Shown: positions 36,418 through 46,110 of the stretch, one piece after another
Layout: each line of letters starts with the position of its first letter
Position numbering within the stretch: position 1 is the stretch's first letter
Assembly (NCBI RefSeq): GCF_007830445.1
Contig: NZ_VLKR01000031.1
Span: 1-64,000 of the forward strand
Origin: Sphingobacterium siyangense
GTDB lineage: Bacteria; Bacteroidota; Bacteroidia; Sphingobacteriales; Sphingobacteriaceae
Length of the DNA: 64,000 nucleotides
Reading direction: 5' to 3'
Position numbers and translations under genes: made by a program
The notes under the pieces: generated by a model
What the model saw: the letters and a program-made list of their open reading frames with translations, nothing else
Told to the model about the DNA's origin: nothing
Database searches by the model: none

Positions 36418-38013
36418 TTACAGGTCTTTTAGTTTGATGACTTTGTTGATATGGATTTCCTGTAGAAAGACCGCATCATGTGAAATGACGAGTAGCGTAC
36501 CTTTATAAAGCTGAATCGCTCGGGTTAGCATCCGGATATTTTGAAGATCTAAATTGTTTGTTGGTTCATCAAGAATAATTAAATCTGGAGACTGTTGCTG
36601 AATGGTGAGGCAACATAATATCAGACGCATTTTTTCACCACCGCTCAATAGTTGGCAGGGCTTGTCCCAATCGTCTTTTCCAAATAAGAATCGATTGAGC
36701 CTAATTTTGATCTCATGTTCAGGTAGTGCGTCGCTATTGAATTGCTGGGCCTGCTCGTAAATACTTAGATGCGAAGATAAAATGGAGTATGTTTGATCTA
36801 AATAGATCGAACGAAATGATTGACGTTCAATTTTTCCTTGTGCAGGTGTCAATTGGCCGAGTAAAAGTCTGACCAATGTCGTTTTGCCAGATCCATTCTG
36901 TCCTTGTAGTGCGATACGATCTCCACTGAATAATTGAAAGTTGATATTAGCTGGCCAGAGTCCTTGTGAGTCATACTTGAAATTGACATTTTCGACTTTG
37001 ACCATACTCTTTCCGGTTGGAAAGACACTGTTTCCTAAATCTATTTTAATTTCATCCAGTGCAGATTGTGAACCTCGGAGTTCCTGTAAATCGGATTTGA
37101 TATCTCCAATTTTGTCCTGATGCACACTTTTTATCTTGGCGGTACTTTTTTCAGCATTGTTGCGAAGTGTATTCATCATGATGCGCGCTACACCTGCCTT
37201 TTCCTGTTTTTTTTGACCGCGGTTGTTTAATCTATTTTGGCGTTCGATTGTTTCTCTTTCTTTCTCCTTTGCAATTTTGATCGCCCTTTCCTTGTGGTGA
37301 ATATCTTGTTGTAACGTATGGCGCTCGGTCTCTTTTTGAGTTTCGTAAAAGGCATAATTCCCCCCATACCGCTTGATGCCCATTGGGGTCATTTCGGCCA
37401 TGTCATCCAGTAAATTAAGCAGGGTTCTATCGTGGCTGACAATAATCACTGTGTTTTTGCTTGATTGAATCCAATCGTATAGTAGCGTTTTGCTATCCAT
37501 ATCCAAATGGTTGCTGGGTTCATCAAGAAGAATAAGTTCGGATCGGTGAATGTGGATTCCGGCCAATAAGACTTTTGTTTTTTGTCCACCACTAAGGGAC
37601 GACATCTGCTGTGTCAACTGGATATCGTGCAGATCCCATTGCTCGAAAGCTTCTTGGCATCGTTCCTCCAAGGTCCAATCATCTTGAAGTCTATTGAAAT
37701 TTTCTTCAGATGCATCGCCAGCTAATATGGCGTGGAGTGCATCTAATTTTTGGGCAATGCCAAGTGCTTCGGCGACTGTGTTATCCTCAAATTGTCCCAC
37801 AACTTGAGGGACATAATAGGTGCTGGTGCTGACTTGTACGCTGCCACTGGAAGGTGATAGTTCTTTGGCAATCAGTCGCAATAAAGTTGATTTACCGACA
37901 CCATTGTGGCCGATGAGCGCTATTTTCTCTTGCGCATTGATGTGTAGATTTATGTTCCCAAACAATAAATCTTTATTCGGATGTATATAAGAAAGTTGTT
38001 GTAATGAAAGCAT
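36418..38013 (-). CDS. ABC-F family ATPase
   Basis: A 531-residue protein with two ABC ATPase domains and no membrane segment, typical of ABC-F translation factors. First domain: Walker A ALIGHNGVGKST, signature MSSLSGGQKTK, Walker B ELILLDEPSNHLD. Second domain: Walker A ALQGQNGSGKTT, signature LLSGGEKMR, Walker B DLIILDEPTNNLD. The inter-domain linker is charged and helical (KETERHTLQQDIHHKERAIKIA). ABC-F proteins bind ribosomes and either aid translation or give resistance to ribosome-targeting antibiotics. Which applies here cannot be decided from sequence. Confidence 0.92.
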   Translation of the reverse strand: MLSLQQLSYIHPNKDLLFGNINLHINAQEKIALIGHNGVGKSTLLRLIAKELSPSSGSVQVSTSTYYVPQVVGQFEDNTVAEALGIAQKLDALHAILAGDASEENFNRLQDDWTLEERCQEAFEQWDLHDIQLTQQMSSLSGGQKTKVLLAGIHIHRSELILLDEPSNHLDMDSKTLLYDWIQSSKNTVIIVSHDRTLLNLLDDMAEMTPMGIKRYGGNYAFYETQKETERHTLQQDIHHKERAIKIAKEKERETIERQNRLNNRGQKKQEKAGVARIMMNTLRNNAEKSTAKIKSVHQDKIGDIKSDLQELRGSQSALDEIKIDLGNSVFPTGKSMVKVENVNFKYDSQGLWPANINFQLFSGDRIALQGQNGSGKTTLVRLLLGQLTPAQGKIERQSFRSIYLDQTYSILSSHLSIYEQAQQFNSDALPEHEIKIRLNRFLFGKDDWDKPCQLLSGGEKMRLILCCLTIQQQSPDLIILDEPTNNLDLQNIRMLTRAIQLYKGTLLVISHDAVFLQEIHINKVIKLKDL

Positions 38014-38219
38014 GTTGAAATTCTTTAAATGTTAGAAAAGACCATTTGGACAGGTATTGTCAATGGATGGTATTTATTTCGTTCTAAAGAATTTTAATCT
38101 TACATGCAGTTTTAAGGATGTTGAGAGAAGCAAATATAGCGTTTTTATTTTGATGACGGGAAAGTTTTTGAGGAATAGTCAAATTGTTTATTTTTCTACT
38201 ATTTGCTTCGAACAAATTG

Positions 38220-38227
38220 TACTTTTG
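38220..38227 (+). promoter_or_regulatory. -7 box supporting the GTG start of the regulator gene
   Basis: TACTTTTG matches TAnnTTTG and predicts a transcript start near 38231. The in-frame upstream start at 38203 would lie before it, so the GTG at 38242 is the likely true start. Confidence 0.6.
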
Positions 38228-38241
38228 AAAAAACGAATATT

Positions 38242-39579
38242 GTGAATAGAGTTCTCCTTATAGATGACGAAGAGAAACTTCGGAAATTGATGGCCAAAAT
38301 TATTAGTCTGGAAGGTTTTGATGTGATTGAAGCTGCTGATATTAAATCGGGGTTGAAAAAGCTTGAAGTCAGTGATGTGGACGTTGTACTTTGTGATGTC
38401 AAGCTGCCTGACGGTAATGGGGTGGAAACGGCCAAATTAATTAAAGAACGGTATCCGATTGTAGAGATTATCCTATTGACAGCATACGGGAATATCCCGG
38501 ACGGTGTTCGGGCGATAAAAAATGGTGCTTTTGAATATATTACCAAAGGAGATGACAATAATCGCATTATACCCCTACTTTATAAAGCCAGTGAAAAGGT
38601 TGCATTGGCAAGAAGGGTACAACAGTTAGAAAAGCGATTAGGAGATAAACTTTCTTTCGATAAGATTATTGGAAAATCTAGTGCAATAAAGGCTGCCATC
38701 GGCATGGCACAAAAAGTTGCTGTTACAAATACAACGGTCTTGCTAACAGGCGAGACGGGTACCGGTAAGGAGGTTTTTGCACAGGCAATCCATCAGGCGA
38801 GTTCCAGGAGAGTGCGTAGTTTTGTGGCCATTAATTGTGCAGCATTTACAAAAGATCTGCTGGAAAACGAGCTGTTTGGTCATAAATCCGGTGCCTTTAC
38901 CGGTGCTACTAAAGATCAGCGGGGTTTGTTTGAAGAAGCACATTTGGGGACTATTTTTCTGGATGAAGTCGGGGAGATGGCCTTGGAACTTCAGGCCAAA
39001 ATTCTTCGCGTTTTGGAAACGGGCGAGTTTTTAAAAGTTGGGGACTCCAAACCAACGAAAGTGGATGTACGTATCATAGCCGCGACCAACAGAAATCTTG
39101 AAACCGAAATTGCATCTGACCATTTCAGGAGTGATCTATTTTATAGGTTGTCTGTTTTCACGATTGAATTGCCGCCACTGCGTGAGCGTATTGAAGATAT
39201 AGCGACTTTGGCACAATATTACGCTGATATCTTTGCTTTAAAATCTAACTTGAAACCTTTGCGGATGACCCCTGAGTTTGTGCAGGCTTTGGAAACTAAC
39301 CTATGGCGGGGAAATATCCGTGAACTGAAAAATGTGATTGAACGCAGTGTGATTTTGAGTGAGGGCGGCATATTAGGTGTTGAGGGTCTTCCTTTCGGTG
39401 AACGTGAGTATAGAGAAGGGGCAAGCGTCTTATCAAACTTTTCAATGTCCAATATGGAGAGGCAACATATACAACGTGTATTGAAACATACGAATGGAAA
39501 TAAAGCTGAAGCTGCTCGATTGTTAGAAATCGGCATAGCTACCTTGTATCGAAAAATTGAAGAATATAAAATCCAATGA
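38242..39579 (+). CDS. NtrC-family sigma-54 response regulator
   Basis: A 445-residue regulator with a receiver domain (residues 1-115, phosphoacceptor Asp52 in DVVLCDVKLPDG), an AAA+ ATPase with Walker A GETGTGKEVFA and the canonical sigma-54 contact loop GAFTGA, and a C-terminal Fis-type helix-turn-helix (NGNKAEAARLLEIGIATLYRKI). It activates sigma-54 promoters when phosphorylated by the kinase encoded next, whose ATG overlaps this stop by 4 nt. The GTG at 38242 is chosen because a promoter box lies at 38220-38227. Confidence 0.92.
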   Translation: MNRVLLIDDEEKLRKLMAKIISLEGFDVIEAADIKSGLKKLEVSDVDVVLCDVKLPDGNGVETAKLIKERYPIVEIILLTAYGNIPDGVRAIKNGAFEYITKGDDNNRIIPLLYKASEKVALARRVQQLEKRLGDKLSFDKIIGKSSAIKAAIGMAQKVAVTNTTVLLTGETGTGKEVFAQAIHQASSRRVRSFVAINCAAFTKDLLENELFGHKSGAFTGATKDQRGLFEEAHLGTIFLDEVGEMALELQAKILRVLETGEFLKVGDSKPTKVDVRIIAATNRNLETEIASDHFRSDLFYRLSVFTIELPPLRERIEDIATLAQYYADIFALKSNLKPLRMTPEFVQALETNLWRGNIRELKNVIERSVILSEGGILGVEGLPFGEREYREGASVLSNFSMSNMERQHIQRVLKHTNGNKAEAARLLEIGIATLYRKIEEYKIQ

Positions 39580-41321
39580 AACTTAAAGCAAAGCTGACAT
39601 TTGGGGTAGGATTTTTATTTTTTATGATCTTACTGCTTGCGATAGTGAGTGGGTATTATGTTTATCGATTAAAAAAAGATACCAATAATATTTTAGTCGA
39701 CAATTATAATACGCTGCATTATTCCAGAAATATGCTGTTGGCCTTGGAAGATCTTTATACGAATGAGAAGAACATTGCGTTATTTGAACATAATTTAAGC
39801 CTCCAAAAGCGCAATGTAACTGAGCCTGGAGAACGAGCGGTGACCGAACGTATAGATCATCACTTTTTGAGTTTAGCGAAACAGCTGAAAGATTCTACAA
39901 TTGCTGCTGACTTACACAAAGATATATTTCAGCTAATGTATCTTAATATGCAGGCAATTGAAAACAAAAATAATATCGCCAATGCAACAGCTGAAAAAGC
40001 TATTTTGGCGATCTCCATTGTTGGTGCGATCTGTTTTATGATTGCGTTTGTATTGCTTGTCAATCTCCCCCTAGCCATTGCTGGTCCAATTGTACAATTA
40101 ACCGATAGTATTAAACAGATTGCTGCTGGGAACTATAAAAGGAGACTTCATTTTAAGCGAAAGGATGAATTTGGAGAAGTGGCGCAATCGTTCAATACAA
40201 TGGCTCAAAAACTCGAGGAATATACGGAAAGTAAATTGGGTAAGATCTTGCAGCATAAAAAGAGAATAGAAGCGCTTATTGATAATATGCATGATGCCGT
40301 TATAGGGATAGATGAGGAAAAAAGAGTGCTTTTTGCAAATGAACCCGCTTGTTTGCTCTCGGGGTTAAAACACGCAGAATTTGAAGGGCAAAAATTAGTG
40401 GAAATAGCTTCTTCCAATGATTTGATTCGTAAGCTTCTCGATAGGATCAACGCTTTAAACCAGCAATCCGAACATCTGGGATTGGTTCAGATCTTTGCCT
40501 ATGGAAAAGATAACTACTTTGAACTGGAGGTTATCGACATTAATGTTGTACCAACGGGAGAGGAGAGTTCGCAGTTTATTGGACAATTTATTTTGTTGAA
40601 GAACGTGACAAGTTTTAAGGAACGTGATGTCGCAAAAACAAATTTTATTGGAACGGTATCTCATGAACTGAAGACACCAATCGCATCAATACGCATGGGG
40701 ATCCAATTGCTCGAGAATAAGCGGATTGGAGAGTTGAATGAAGAACAAAAAGACTTACTTGAAGGAATTGCTGATGATACAGAGCGGCTCCTGAAAATTA
40801 CGGGGGAACTTTTGGATATTGCACAAGTGGAGAGCGGTACCATTCAGATGAAGCTGAATCCGGCGACAATCGGACCGATTATAGATTATGCCCTTTTAGC
40901 CAATCGTTCAATGCTTGACCAAAAGAAAATTCGACTACAGGTTGATCTGGAAGAGGAACTGCCGATGGTTTTTATTGATAACGAGAAGACCGCATGGGTA
41001 TTGACGAATCTACTGTCCAATGCAATTCGTTATTCCGATGAAGGGGGGGCGATTTGTCTTGCTGTCAAAAGAATGGGGGCCAGGGTGCTTTTGCGTGTTG
41101 AAGATCAGGGACAAGGAATCCCGGTACAATATTTAGCGAAGATTTTTGATCGGTATTTCCGTGTTCCAGGGGGTACAAAGGAAGGAACAGGCTTGGGTTT
41201 AAGCATAAGCAAGGAATTTATCGAAAGCATGGGGGGAGAGATTGATGTGCAAAGTGTTTTTGGTACTGGAAGTGCATTTTTCGTTTACCTTCCTATTGTA
41301 CCGCTTAAGCAATCCACTTAA
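39576..41321 (+). CDS. Sensor histidine kinase (KinB-like)
   Basis: A 581-residue membrane kinase: helix 1 (about residues 7-27), a periplasmic helical sensor, helix 2 (about 145-170), HAMP (to about 225), a PAS domain (about 240-345), HisKA with FIGTVSHELKTPIASIRMG (phospho-His near 363), and an ATPase domain with NLLSNAIRYSDEGG and GTGLGLSISKEFI. It phosphorylates the regulator encoded just upstream (4-nt overlap). The sensed signal is unknown. Confidence 0.93.
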   Translation: MKLKAKLTFGVGFLFFMILLLAIVSGYYVYRLKKDTNNILVDNYNTLHYSRNMLLALEDLYTNEKNIALFEHNLSLQKRNVTEPGERAVTERIDHHFLSLAKQLKDSTIAADLHKDIFQLMYLNMQAIENKNNIANATAEKAILAISIVGAICFMIAFVLLVNLPLAIAGPIVQLTDSIKQIAAGNYKRRLHFKRKDEFGEVAQSFNTMAQKLEEYTESKLGKILQHKKRIEALIDNMHDAVIGIDEEKRVLFANEPACLLSGLKHAEFEGQKLVEIASSNDLIRKLLDRINALNQQSEHLGLVQIFAYGKDNYFELEVIDINVVPTGEESSQFIGQFILLKNVTSFKERDVAKTNFIGTVSHELKTPIASIRMGIQLLENKRIGELNEEQKDLLEGIADDTERLLKITGELLDIAQVESGTIQMKLNPATIGPIIDYALLANRSMLDQKKIRLQVDLEEELPMVFIDNEKTAWVLTNLLSNAIRYSDEGGAICLAVKRMGARVLLRVEDQGQGIPVQYLAKIFDRYFRVPGGTKEGTGLGLSISKEFIESMGGEIDVQSVFGTGSAFFVYLPIVPLKQST

Positions 41322-41359
41322 AAAAAGGAAGAGCTCAATAAAAAGCTCTTCCTTTTTTT
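41320..41359. terminator. Bidirectional terminator after the kinase gene
   Basis: A 16-bp stem, AAAAAAAGGAAGAGCT (41320-41335) with AGCTCTTCCTTTTTTT (41344-41359), and an 8-nt loop. It overlaps the kinase stop codon and separates it from the convergent YiaA-like gene. Confidence 0.87.
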
Positions 41360-41421
41360 GCTTAACGAGAGATTGAAAGATCCTGCAGCTTGCTATGCAG
41401 AGGCTGTAGGATCGGCACCCG

Positions 41422-41889
41422 CTAAAGTTTTATTTCATTGTCATCGATAAGTTTTGCATCACGTGTATTTTTTTGTACTGCGATAGCTGAAAAAATACTC
41501 AACGAGAAGGACATTGCATAGAATCCTTTTTCACTTAACAGCAGATCCGCGTTCCATAGGCCTACAGTTAATAGCACGACGGCAGCAATTGTTGCAAACC
41601 AGCTTAAACCATAGTACAATTCGGTAACAGCTAGTCCTTCTGCTTTATCTCTTACACTTTTTTGAACGGAGATAACCGCAAATAGCGCAAATAGTAAAAT
41701 TGTAAAATAATACCCTTTTTCATTTAAAGCCATTGTTGCATTCCATAAGCCGACACAATAGCCAACGGTACCAACCAATAATGCAGTCCATGAGGCTCCA
41801 ATAAATGCTCCTGTTGGTTTAAATGGGTTTCTTTTGTCTAAATTTCTTTCAGCCTTTTTTTCTTCAATCATGTTTTTTAGCGGTTCCAT
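41422..41889 (-). CDS. YiaA/YiaB-family inner membrane protein
   Basis: A 155-residue protein made of two similar halves of about 65 residues, each with two hydrophobic helices: FIGASWTALLVGTVGYCVGLWNATMALNEKGYY and YYGLSWFATIAAVVLLTVGLWNADLLLSEKGFY, each followed by a VQK..RD motif. This is the internal duplication of the YiaA/YiaB family, which has no assigned function. It stands alone on the minus strand, with no operon partner. Confidence 0.85.
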   Translation of the reverse strand: MEPLKNMIEEKKAERNLDKRNPFKPTGAFIGASWTALLVGTVGYCVGLWNATMALNEKGYYFTILLFALFAVISVQKSVRDKAEGLAVTELYYGLSWFATIAAVVLLTVGLWNADLLLSEKGFYAMSFSLSIFSAIAVQKNTRDAKLIDDNEIKL

Positions 41890-42030
41890 AATTTTCTTGT
41901 TTTAGTTTTGATTTGTTGTTGTTTTATGATTCAAATATCGATAGGAACTAATTATTTTAAAACTTGAATTTATAAGAATACTGACGATATAATTTTGTTT
42001 AATATATTTGTTTAATTCTAAATTTAAGCT

Positions 42031-43533
42031 ATGGCGGACGCGATATCGGATCTATTATTATTATTGAATAAAGATGATATTAGGGATTTTAAAACCTTTT
42101 TGAAACAAAAGAATAAGCGAAATGATGTGAAAAATATCAAGTTACTTGAGATTATAGAAACTGATGATATAAATAAGCTAAAAAAGTTATATGATCCCAT
42201 TAAAAACCGGGATGCTTATCACGCATTGAGGAAAAGGCTTCATGATAGTCTTTTGTTTTTTCTTTCAAATAAGGTTTTTGAACGAGACAACAATGAAGCC
42301 CACGAAGCGTTGAGATTATTTGTTGTGGGTCGTTTTCTATTGGAAAGTCAGTTCATTAAGATTGGATTCAAATGCCTTCAACGGGCTGAGGACAAGGCTC
42401 TAGTTCTGGAGCAGTTTAGTTTGCTGAACGAAATCTTGCAAATCAGACTACAATATACACATTTAGATTTGAATGTCAATTTGGAATTGCTTATCGATCG
42501 TTTTACCGAAAATCAGCAAAAACTGCAGCAAGAAGCAAAATTTCAGATTGCTTATGCGCTATTGCGTTCAGCATTGCAGGATATTCATTTGAAAGCAAAA
42601 ATAATTGATATCAATAAGTTGATTTTGCGTGTACTGCGTAAATACAGTATTTCTTTGGATGATCTCTTATCATTTAAATCACTCTATCAACTTCTGTATA
42701 TCGCAAATGAGTATGCCGCAATACATCAAAACTATACACTGGTTCGTTCTTTTTTAAAAACAGCAGATAATTTTTTGATGAAGTATGATGAACAATCGGC
42801 GCATCAGCTATTTTACTATCTTCATATTTTGTATTATCTGGCCAATTTTAATTTGAGGAACGGATTCTTTAATGAGAGCATCGGGTATTTAGAGCGCTTG
42901 AATGAAGTTTTATCTCAAGGAAATACGGTTTTTCGAGTCCAGTTTCAGCTGCGGTGCCATTTGTTGATGGCATTGAATTTCCATTACCTTGGCGATGGAG
43001 TAAAAGGTCTTTCCGTGTTAAGGGCGGGGATTAAACAAGCCTCACCAAAATCAAGTGAGGTTGATCTTGCGGATCTACAGTTGTGTTTGGTGATGTTTTT
43101 AACGCAATTTGAAGATAAAACAGCATTGATTGAGCTTCGACAGTTGATTCGAACAGATGCTTGGTACGAGAAGAAAATGGGTATGTTGTGGACGATTCGG
43201 AAGAGTCTGCTTGAAATTCTGATCCATATTCAATTCGATCACATCGATTTGGCAACCTTGAAATTAAAAAGCTTTGTCGGTAGGTATAAAAAATACTTGC
43301 TGAATGTCAAGGAAAACAGAGTGATTGATTTTGCCAAATTGGTAGAGAAATATCTTTTAAATCCAGCAGTTATTCAAGGGAAATCCTTTCGGGCAGCTGT
43401 TCAAACTTTGGCGGAGGACAAAGAAAATAAAGATTTATTTATTATGGGATTTATTGCTTGGTTGAAAGCTCTTAGTGTATCTCAAAGTCCGTATCAGGTT
43501 TTATTGAACTTGATTAAAGAAAATAGCTGGTGA
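42031..43533 (+). CDS. Hypothetical helical repeat protein
   Basis: A 500-residue, almost entirely alpha-helical cytosolic protein without signal peptide. The N-terminal segment (SDLLLLLNKDDIRDFKTFLKQKNKRND) is followed by successive helix pairs resembling tetratricopeptide or SEL1-like repeats (YLHILYYLANFNLRNGFFNESIGYLERLNEVL and similar). I do not recognise a family name. Its stop codon is the first of three TGATCA copies described separately. It is monocistronic and convergent with the L,D-transpeptidase gene. Confidence 0.6.
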   Translation: MADAISDLLLLLNKDDIRDFKTFLKQKNKRNDVKNIKLLEIIETDDINKLKKLYDPIKNRDAYHALRKRLHDSLLFFLSNKVFERDNNEAHEALRLFVVGRFLLESQFIKIGFKCLQRAEDKALVLEQFSLLNEILQIRLQYTHLDLNVNLELLIDRFTENQQKLQQEAKFQIAYALLRSALQDIHLKAKIIDINKLILRVLRKYSISLDDLLSFKSLYQLLYIANEYAAIHQNYTLVRSFLKTADNFLMKYDEQSAHQLFYYLHILYYLANFNLRNGFFNESIGYLERLNEVLSQGNTVFRVQFQLRCHLLMALNFHYLGDGVKGLSVLRAGIKQASPKSSEVDLADLQLCLVMFLTQFEDKTALIELRQLIRTDAWYEKKMGMLWTIRKSLLEILIHIQFDHIDLATLKLKSFVGRYKKYLLNVKENRVIDFAKLVEKYLLNPAVIQGKSFRAAVQTLAEDKENKDLFIMGFIAWLKALSVSQSPYQVLLNLIKENSW

Positions 43534-43573
43534 TCAAAGAAGATAGCCGGTGATCAATAATAAAGGTGATCAA
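43529..43573. repeat. Three GGTGATCAA copies at convergent gene ends
   Basis: GGTGATCAA occurs at 43529-43537, 43549-43557 and 43565-43573. TGATCA is palindromic, so each copy offers TGA on both strands. The first copy ends the plus-strand gene (TGA 43531-43533) and the third ends the minus-strand gene (TGA 43570-43572 read in reverse). Confidence 0.7.
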
Positions 43574-44193
43574 TAATAAATATGTAAGACGATTTGTTTC
43601 TTTGAAGAGTCAATCAGGTTCTGTAGTCTTTTGTAGAATTCGACGTTTACCATAGGACAGCCTTCACTGAGACATATTGGATCTACTTGTTCATCGTAAG
43701 GCATGCGGTCATATTTGTGTAGAACGATGTTTCTAGCATATGCATTGCTATTGGAGCTATCTAAGCCATATAATTTATATGCTTTTCCAAATTTACCGTT
43801 ATACGAGCTGCCGATAGCATAACTACCTAGCGATGTCGCATGAGAGTTATCCGTATTACTAAATTGCAAAAGATTCTTTTTTCCGGTTTCGGAGCCGGAT
43901 CCATGTGCCACTAGCCCTTGATCTAGAATCCGATCTGTTTTTAGATCTACGACAAAAAAACGATTTCTTCCCGAGGGTCTTTTCATATCCAAGAGAAAGG
44001 ATATGTCACTATTATACTTTTTGTTGTTTATGATGCGTTTTTTTACGTTCTTTATTGCCATCGTATAGCGAAAGGCGTCTGAAGGAGTATTTTCTTCCCT
44101 ATCAACAACTGCTAAAAGCGTGTTTTTTTGAATGGTTTTGTATGTGATAAGGCCAATTCCGAGGATAATAACCAAAAGAATGATTTTATTCAT
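43570..44193 (-). CDS. Murein L,D-transpeptidase catalytic domain protein
   Basis: A 207-residue envelope protein with an N-terminal hydrophobic anchor (residues 1-20). The catalytic domain belongs to the YkuD_2 group: the conserved substrate loop HGSGSETGKKNLLQFSNTDNSHATSLG, the His-containing YARNIVLHKYDRMPYDEQ, and the catalytic SEGCPMVNVEF. The Cys is present. Such proteins link peptidoglycan stems or attach proteins; the substrate here is not known. It is convergent with the helical repeat gene. Confidence 0.85.
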   Translation of the reverse strand: MNKIILLVIILGIGLITYKTIQKNTLLAVVDREENTPSDAFRYTMAIKNVKKRIINNKKYNSDISFLLDMKRPSGRNRFFVVDLKTDRILDQGLVAHGSGSETGKKNLLQFSNTDNSHATSLGSYAIGSSYNGKFGKAYKLYGLDSSNSNAYARNIVLHKYDRMPYDEQVDPICLSEGCPMVNVEFYKRLQNLIDSSKKQIVLHIYY

Positions 44194-44254
44194 GTAAATA
44201 AAGCATATTTTATAAAGTACTTTTATTGAATCTTATGTCTGCTGTTCGAGAGAC

Positions 44255-45358
44255 CTATTCTATTTGTTTATAAAATCGTTCGAAGGTTTTCCAGTATTTA
44301 TCTTTGTAGATGCTATAATCAATTTGGAGATTGTCCCTGTATTCTTCGATTAATCGATCAATCGTTCGTGAGGCTTTTCGAAATTCTGTACAAGCCAAGT
44401 AAATTTCCCTGAGGTTATCGGCAGTTTCTCTTCCGATATTAAGAAATCCAATATCATTTGGAAGACTGTCCATTAATTCTTCTTCAAATTTATCCATTAA
44501 ATCGTAAGTCTCCTGATCGGGCATGCCATTAGTTGCTGTTCCGTCATAATTAATCTTTAATGTAACTATCCAAGGGTGAGAAGCTTTTCCGTCCCAGTCT
44601 AATAACGTCGTATTGATGATGGCAAAGATAGGTAAGTCGTTCTCCAGGATACCCTCAAAAGCAGTGTATGTGTCATCTGCGGCCCGGTGCCTAACGTCGG
44701 TATATTTTTCCACAAATTCCTTTTCCCGCCAGATCAAATAGTCTTTTAATTTAAGTAGAGGAATCAGCTCTTCTGTTGCAAGCTCTTTTGAGGTTACATT
44801 CAAGTTATCTATGGCTATGATCGAGTTCAATTCACCAATGTAATTGTCGAGAAATATTTCTATCCCATGGAAAATATTGGCTTTGTTCTCTTCCGTAAAA
44901 TCGGGGTGAACAATAACAATATCGACTTCATCCGGATGGTATTTGTGTTGAATGGGGTAAAAAAACATATCCTTGATGTCAAAAGTGAATCCATACATCG
45001 TGATTTTGAATTTTTCCATATCCGCAATAGCGGGTTTTAATGCAGTAAATTTCCAATGTGCTAATGCTGGAGCAGAAGCAATCAGATGCTCTACGAACGC
45101 AACGTTTTTGATGACACCATCTGGGGTAACTACAAGTTCTGCAGTGTCATCATCGTACATTCCCGTTAAGAAATACAGTTCCTTACGAAGAGCATCGATC
45201 TTCGGCGAAAGTTTGCTGAAAAAATTCTGATCAATTTGTTCTCCAGTCTTGACGATTTGAAAAAATGCGTGTTCGTTTTTTGTAAACCAATCCCAAAAAT
45301 CCGCTATACTGTCCTTTTTATTTTCTTTTTTACCAAAAATATTGTTCAAAAATCCCAT
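44255..45358 (-). CDS. DUF695 domain protein
   Basis: A 367-residue cytosolic protein. The N-terminal region (FWDWFTKNEHAFFQIVKTGEQI, then DALRKELYFLTGMYDDDTAELVVT) and the TALKPAIADMEKFKI segment match my recollection of DUF695 proteins in Bacteroidota; the C-terminal part (WDGKASHPWIVTLKINYDG and FLNIGRETADNLREIY) continues the same architecture. No catalytic motif is visible and the function is unknown. It is divergent from the BON lipoprotein gene, with a gap of about 230 nt. Confidence 0.7.
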   Translation of the reverse strand: MGFLNNIFGKKENKKDSIADFWDWFTKNEHAFFQIVKTGEQIDQNFFSKLSPKIDALRKELYFLTGMYDDDTAELVVTPDGVIKNVAFVEHLIASAPALAHWKFTALKPAIADMEKFKITMYGFTFDIKDMFFYPIQHKYHPDEVDIVIVHPDFTEENKANIFHGIEIFLDNYIGELNSIIAIDNLNVTSKELATEELIPLLKLKDYLIWREKEFVEKYTDVRHRAADDTYTAFEGILENDLPIFAIINTTLLDWDGKASHPWIVTLKINYDGTATNGMPDQETYDLMDKFEEELMDSLPNDIGFLNIGRETADNLREIYLACTEFRKASRTIDRLIEEYRDNLQIDYSIYKDKYWKTFERFYKQIE

Positions 45359-45591
45359 AATTAATAGCTGTTTGATTGAATCATCAAAGTGCGTATCTGT
45401 TACTTAAAGCGTTTTTATAACCACAGAGGATTAAATGATCCGAATGAAATAATCATGAATACCTCTGTTCCTAAATTTAATTATATAATTATAATCCGGC
45501 AAGGGAATTTAAGTTTAAAAATAATTGGACAAACAATTGCGTATGGAGTTTGTTAGGATTATTGTTGGAATTATAAATTAAAATTGGTCTT

Positions 45592-46098
45592 ATGAAATTT
45601 AGCAAATTAACATTTTGTCTATTGGCAACTACAGTTGTGCTTTCCTTTACGGCTTGCAAATCAGGTTTATCTGATGAGAAGTTGGAAGAAAAGATCGAAA
45701 ACGCACTTACCGGTCGTAAAACCGTGGACGTCGACGTCAAAAAAGGGGAAGTTATCTTAAGTGGTACGGTTGCTTCCGAAGAAGAAAAGCAACAAGTGGA
45801 GTCTATTGCTAAAACAGCAGGCGATAAGGACATCAAGTCTATTCAAAACAATATTATCGTTAGCGCCCCAGTGTCATCGACTCCAGCTCCTATTGAGGTA
45901 TCCAATAATGATGCGGTGCTTGGAGCAGCAGTGAATACGTTTATGAAGGATTTTCCTACGGTACAGGCAAGTGTAAAGGATGGTGTGATCGCTGTTACAG
46001 GTACTTTGGAGCAGCCTAAGATAATCACCTTAAAGCAAGGTTTGGATAACTTAAATCCAAAAAAAGTGGATCTAAGCGGTATTGTTGTCAAAAAATAA
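45592..46098 (+). CDS. BON-domain lipoprotein
   Basis: A 168-residue lipoprotein with a lipobox (LSFTAC, lipidated Cys near residue 22). Two BON domains follow: KLEEKIENALTGRKTVDVDVKKGEVILSGTVASEEEKQQVESIA and VNTFMKDFPTVQASVKDGVIAVTGTLEQPKIITLK. BON proteins such as OsmY bind phospholipid membranes and are often stress-induced; here the protein would sit in the periplasm or outer envelope. It is followed after 12 nt by a BON/SH3b protein gene, so the two form an operon. Confidence 0.87.
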   Translation: MKFSKLTFCLLATTVVLSFTACKSGLSDEKLEEKIENALTGRKTVDVDVKKGEVILSGTVASEEEKQQVESIAKTAGDKDIKSIQNNIIVSAPVSSTPAPIEVSNNDAVLGAAVNTFMKDFPTVQASVKDGVIAVTGTLEQPKIITLKQGLDNLNPKKVDLSGIVVKK

Positions 46099-46110
46099 AA
46101 TAGTGAAGTT

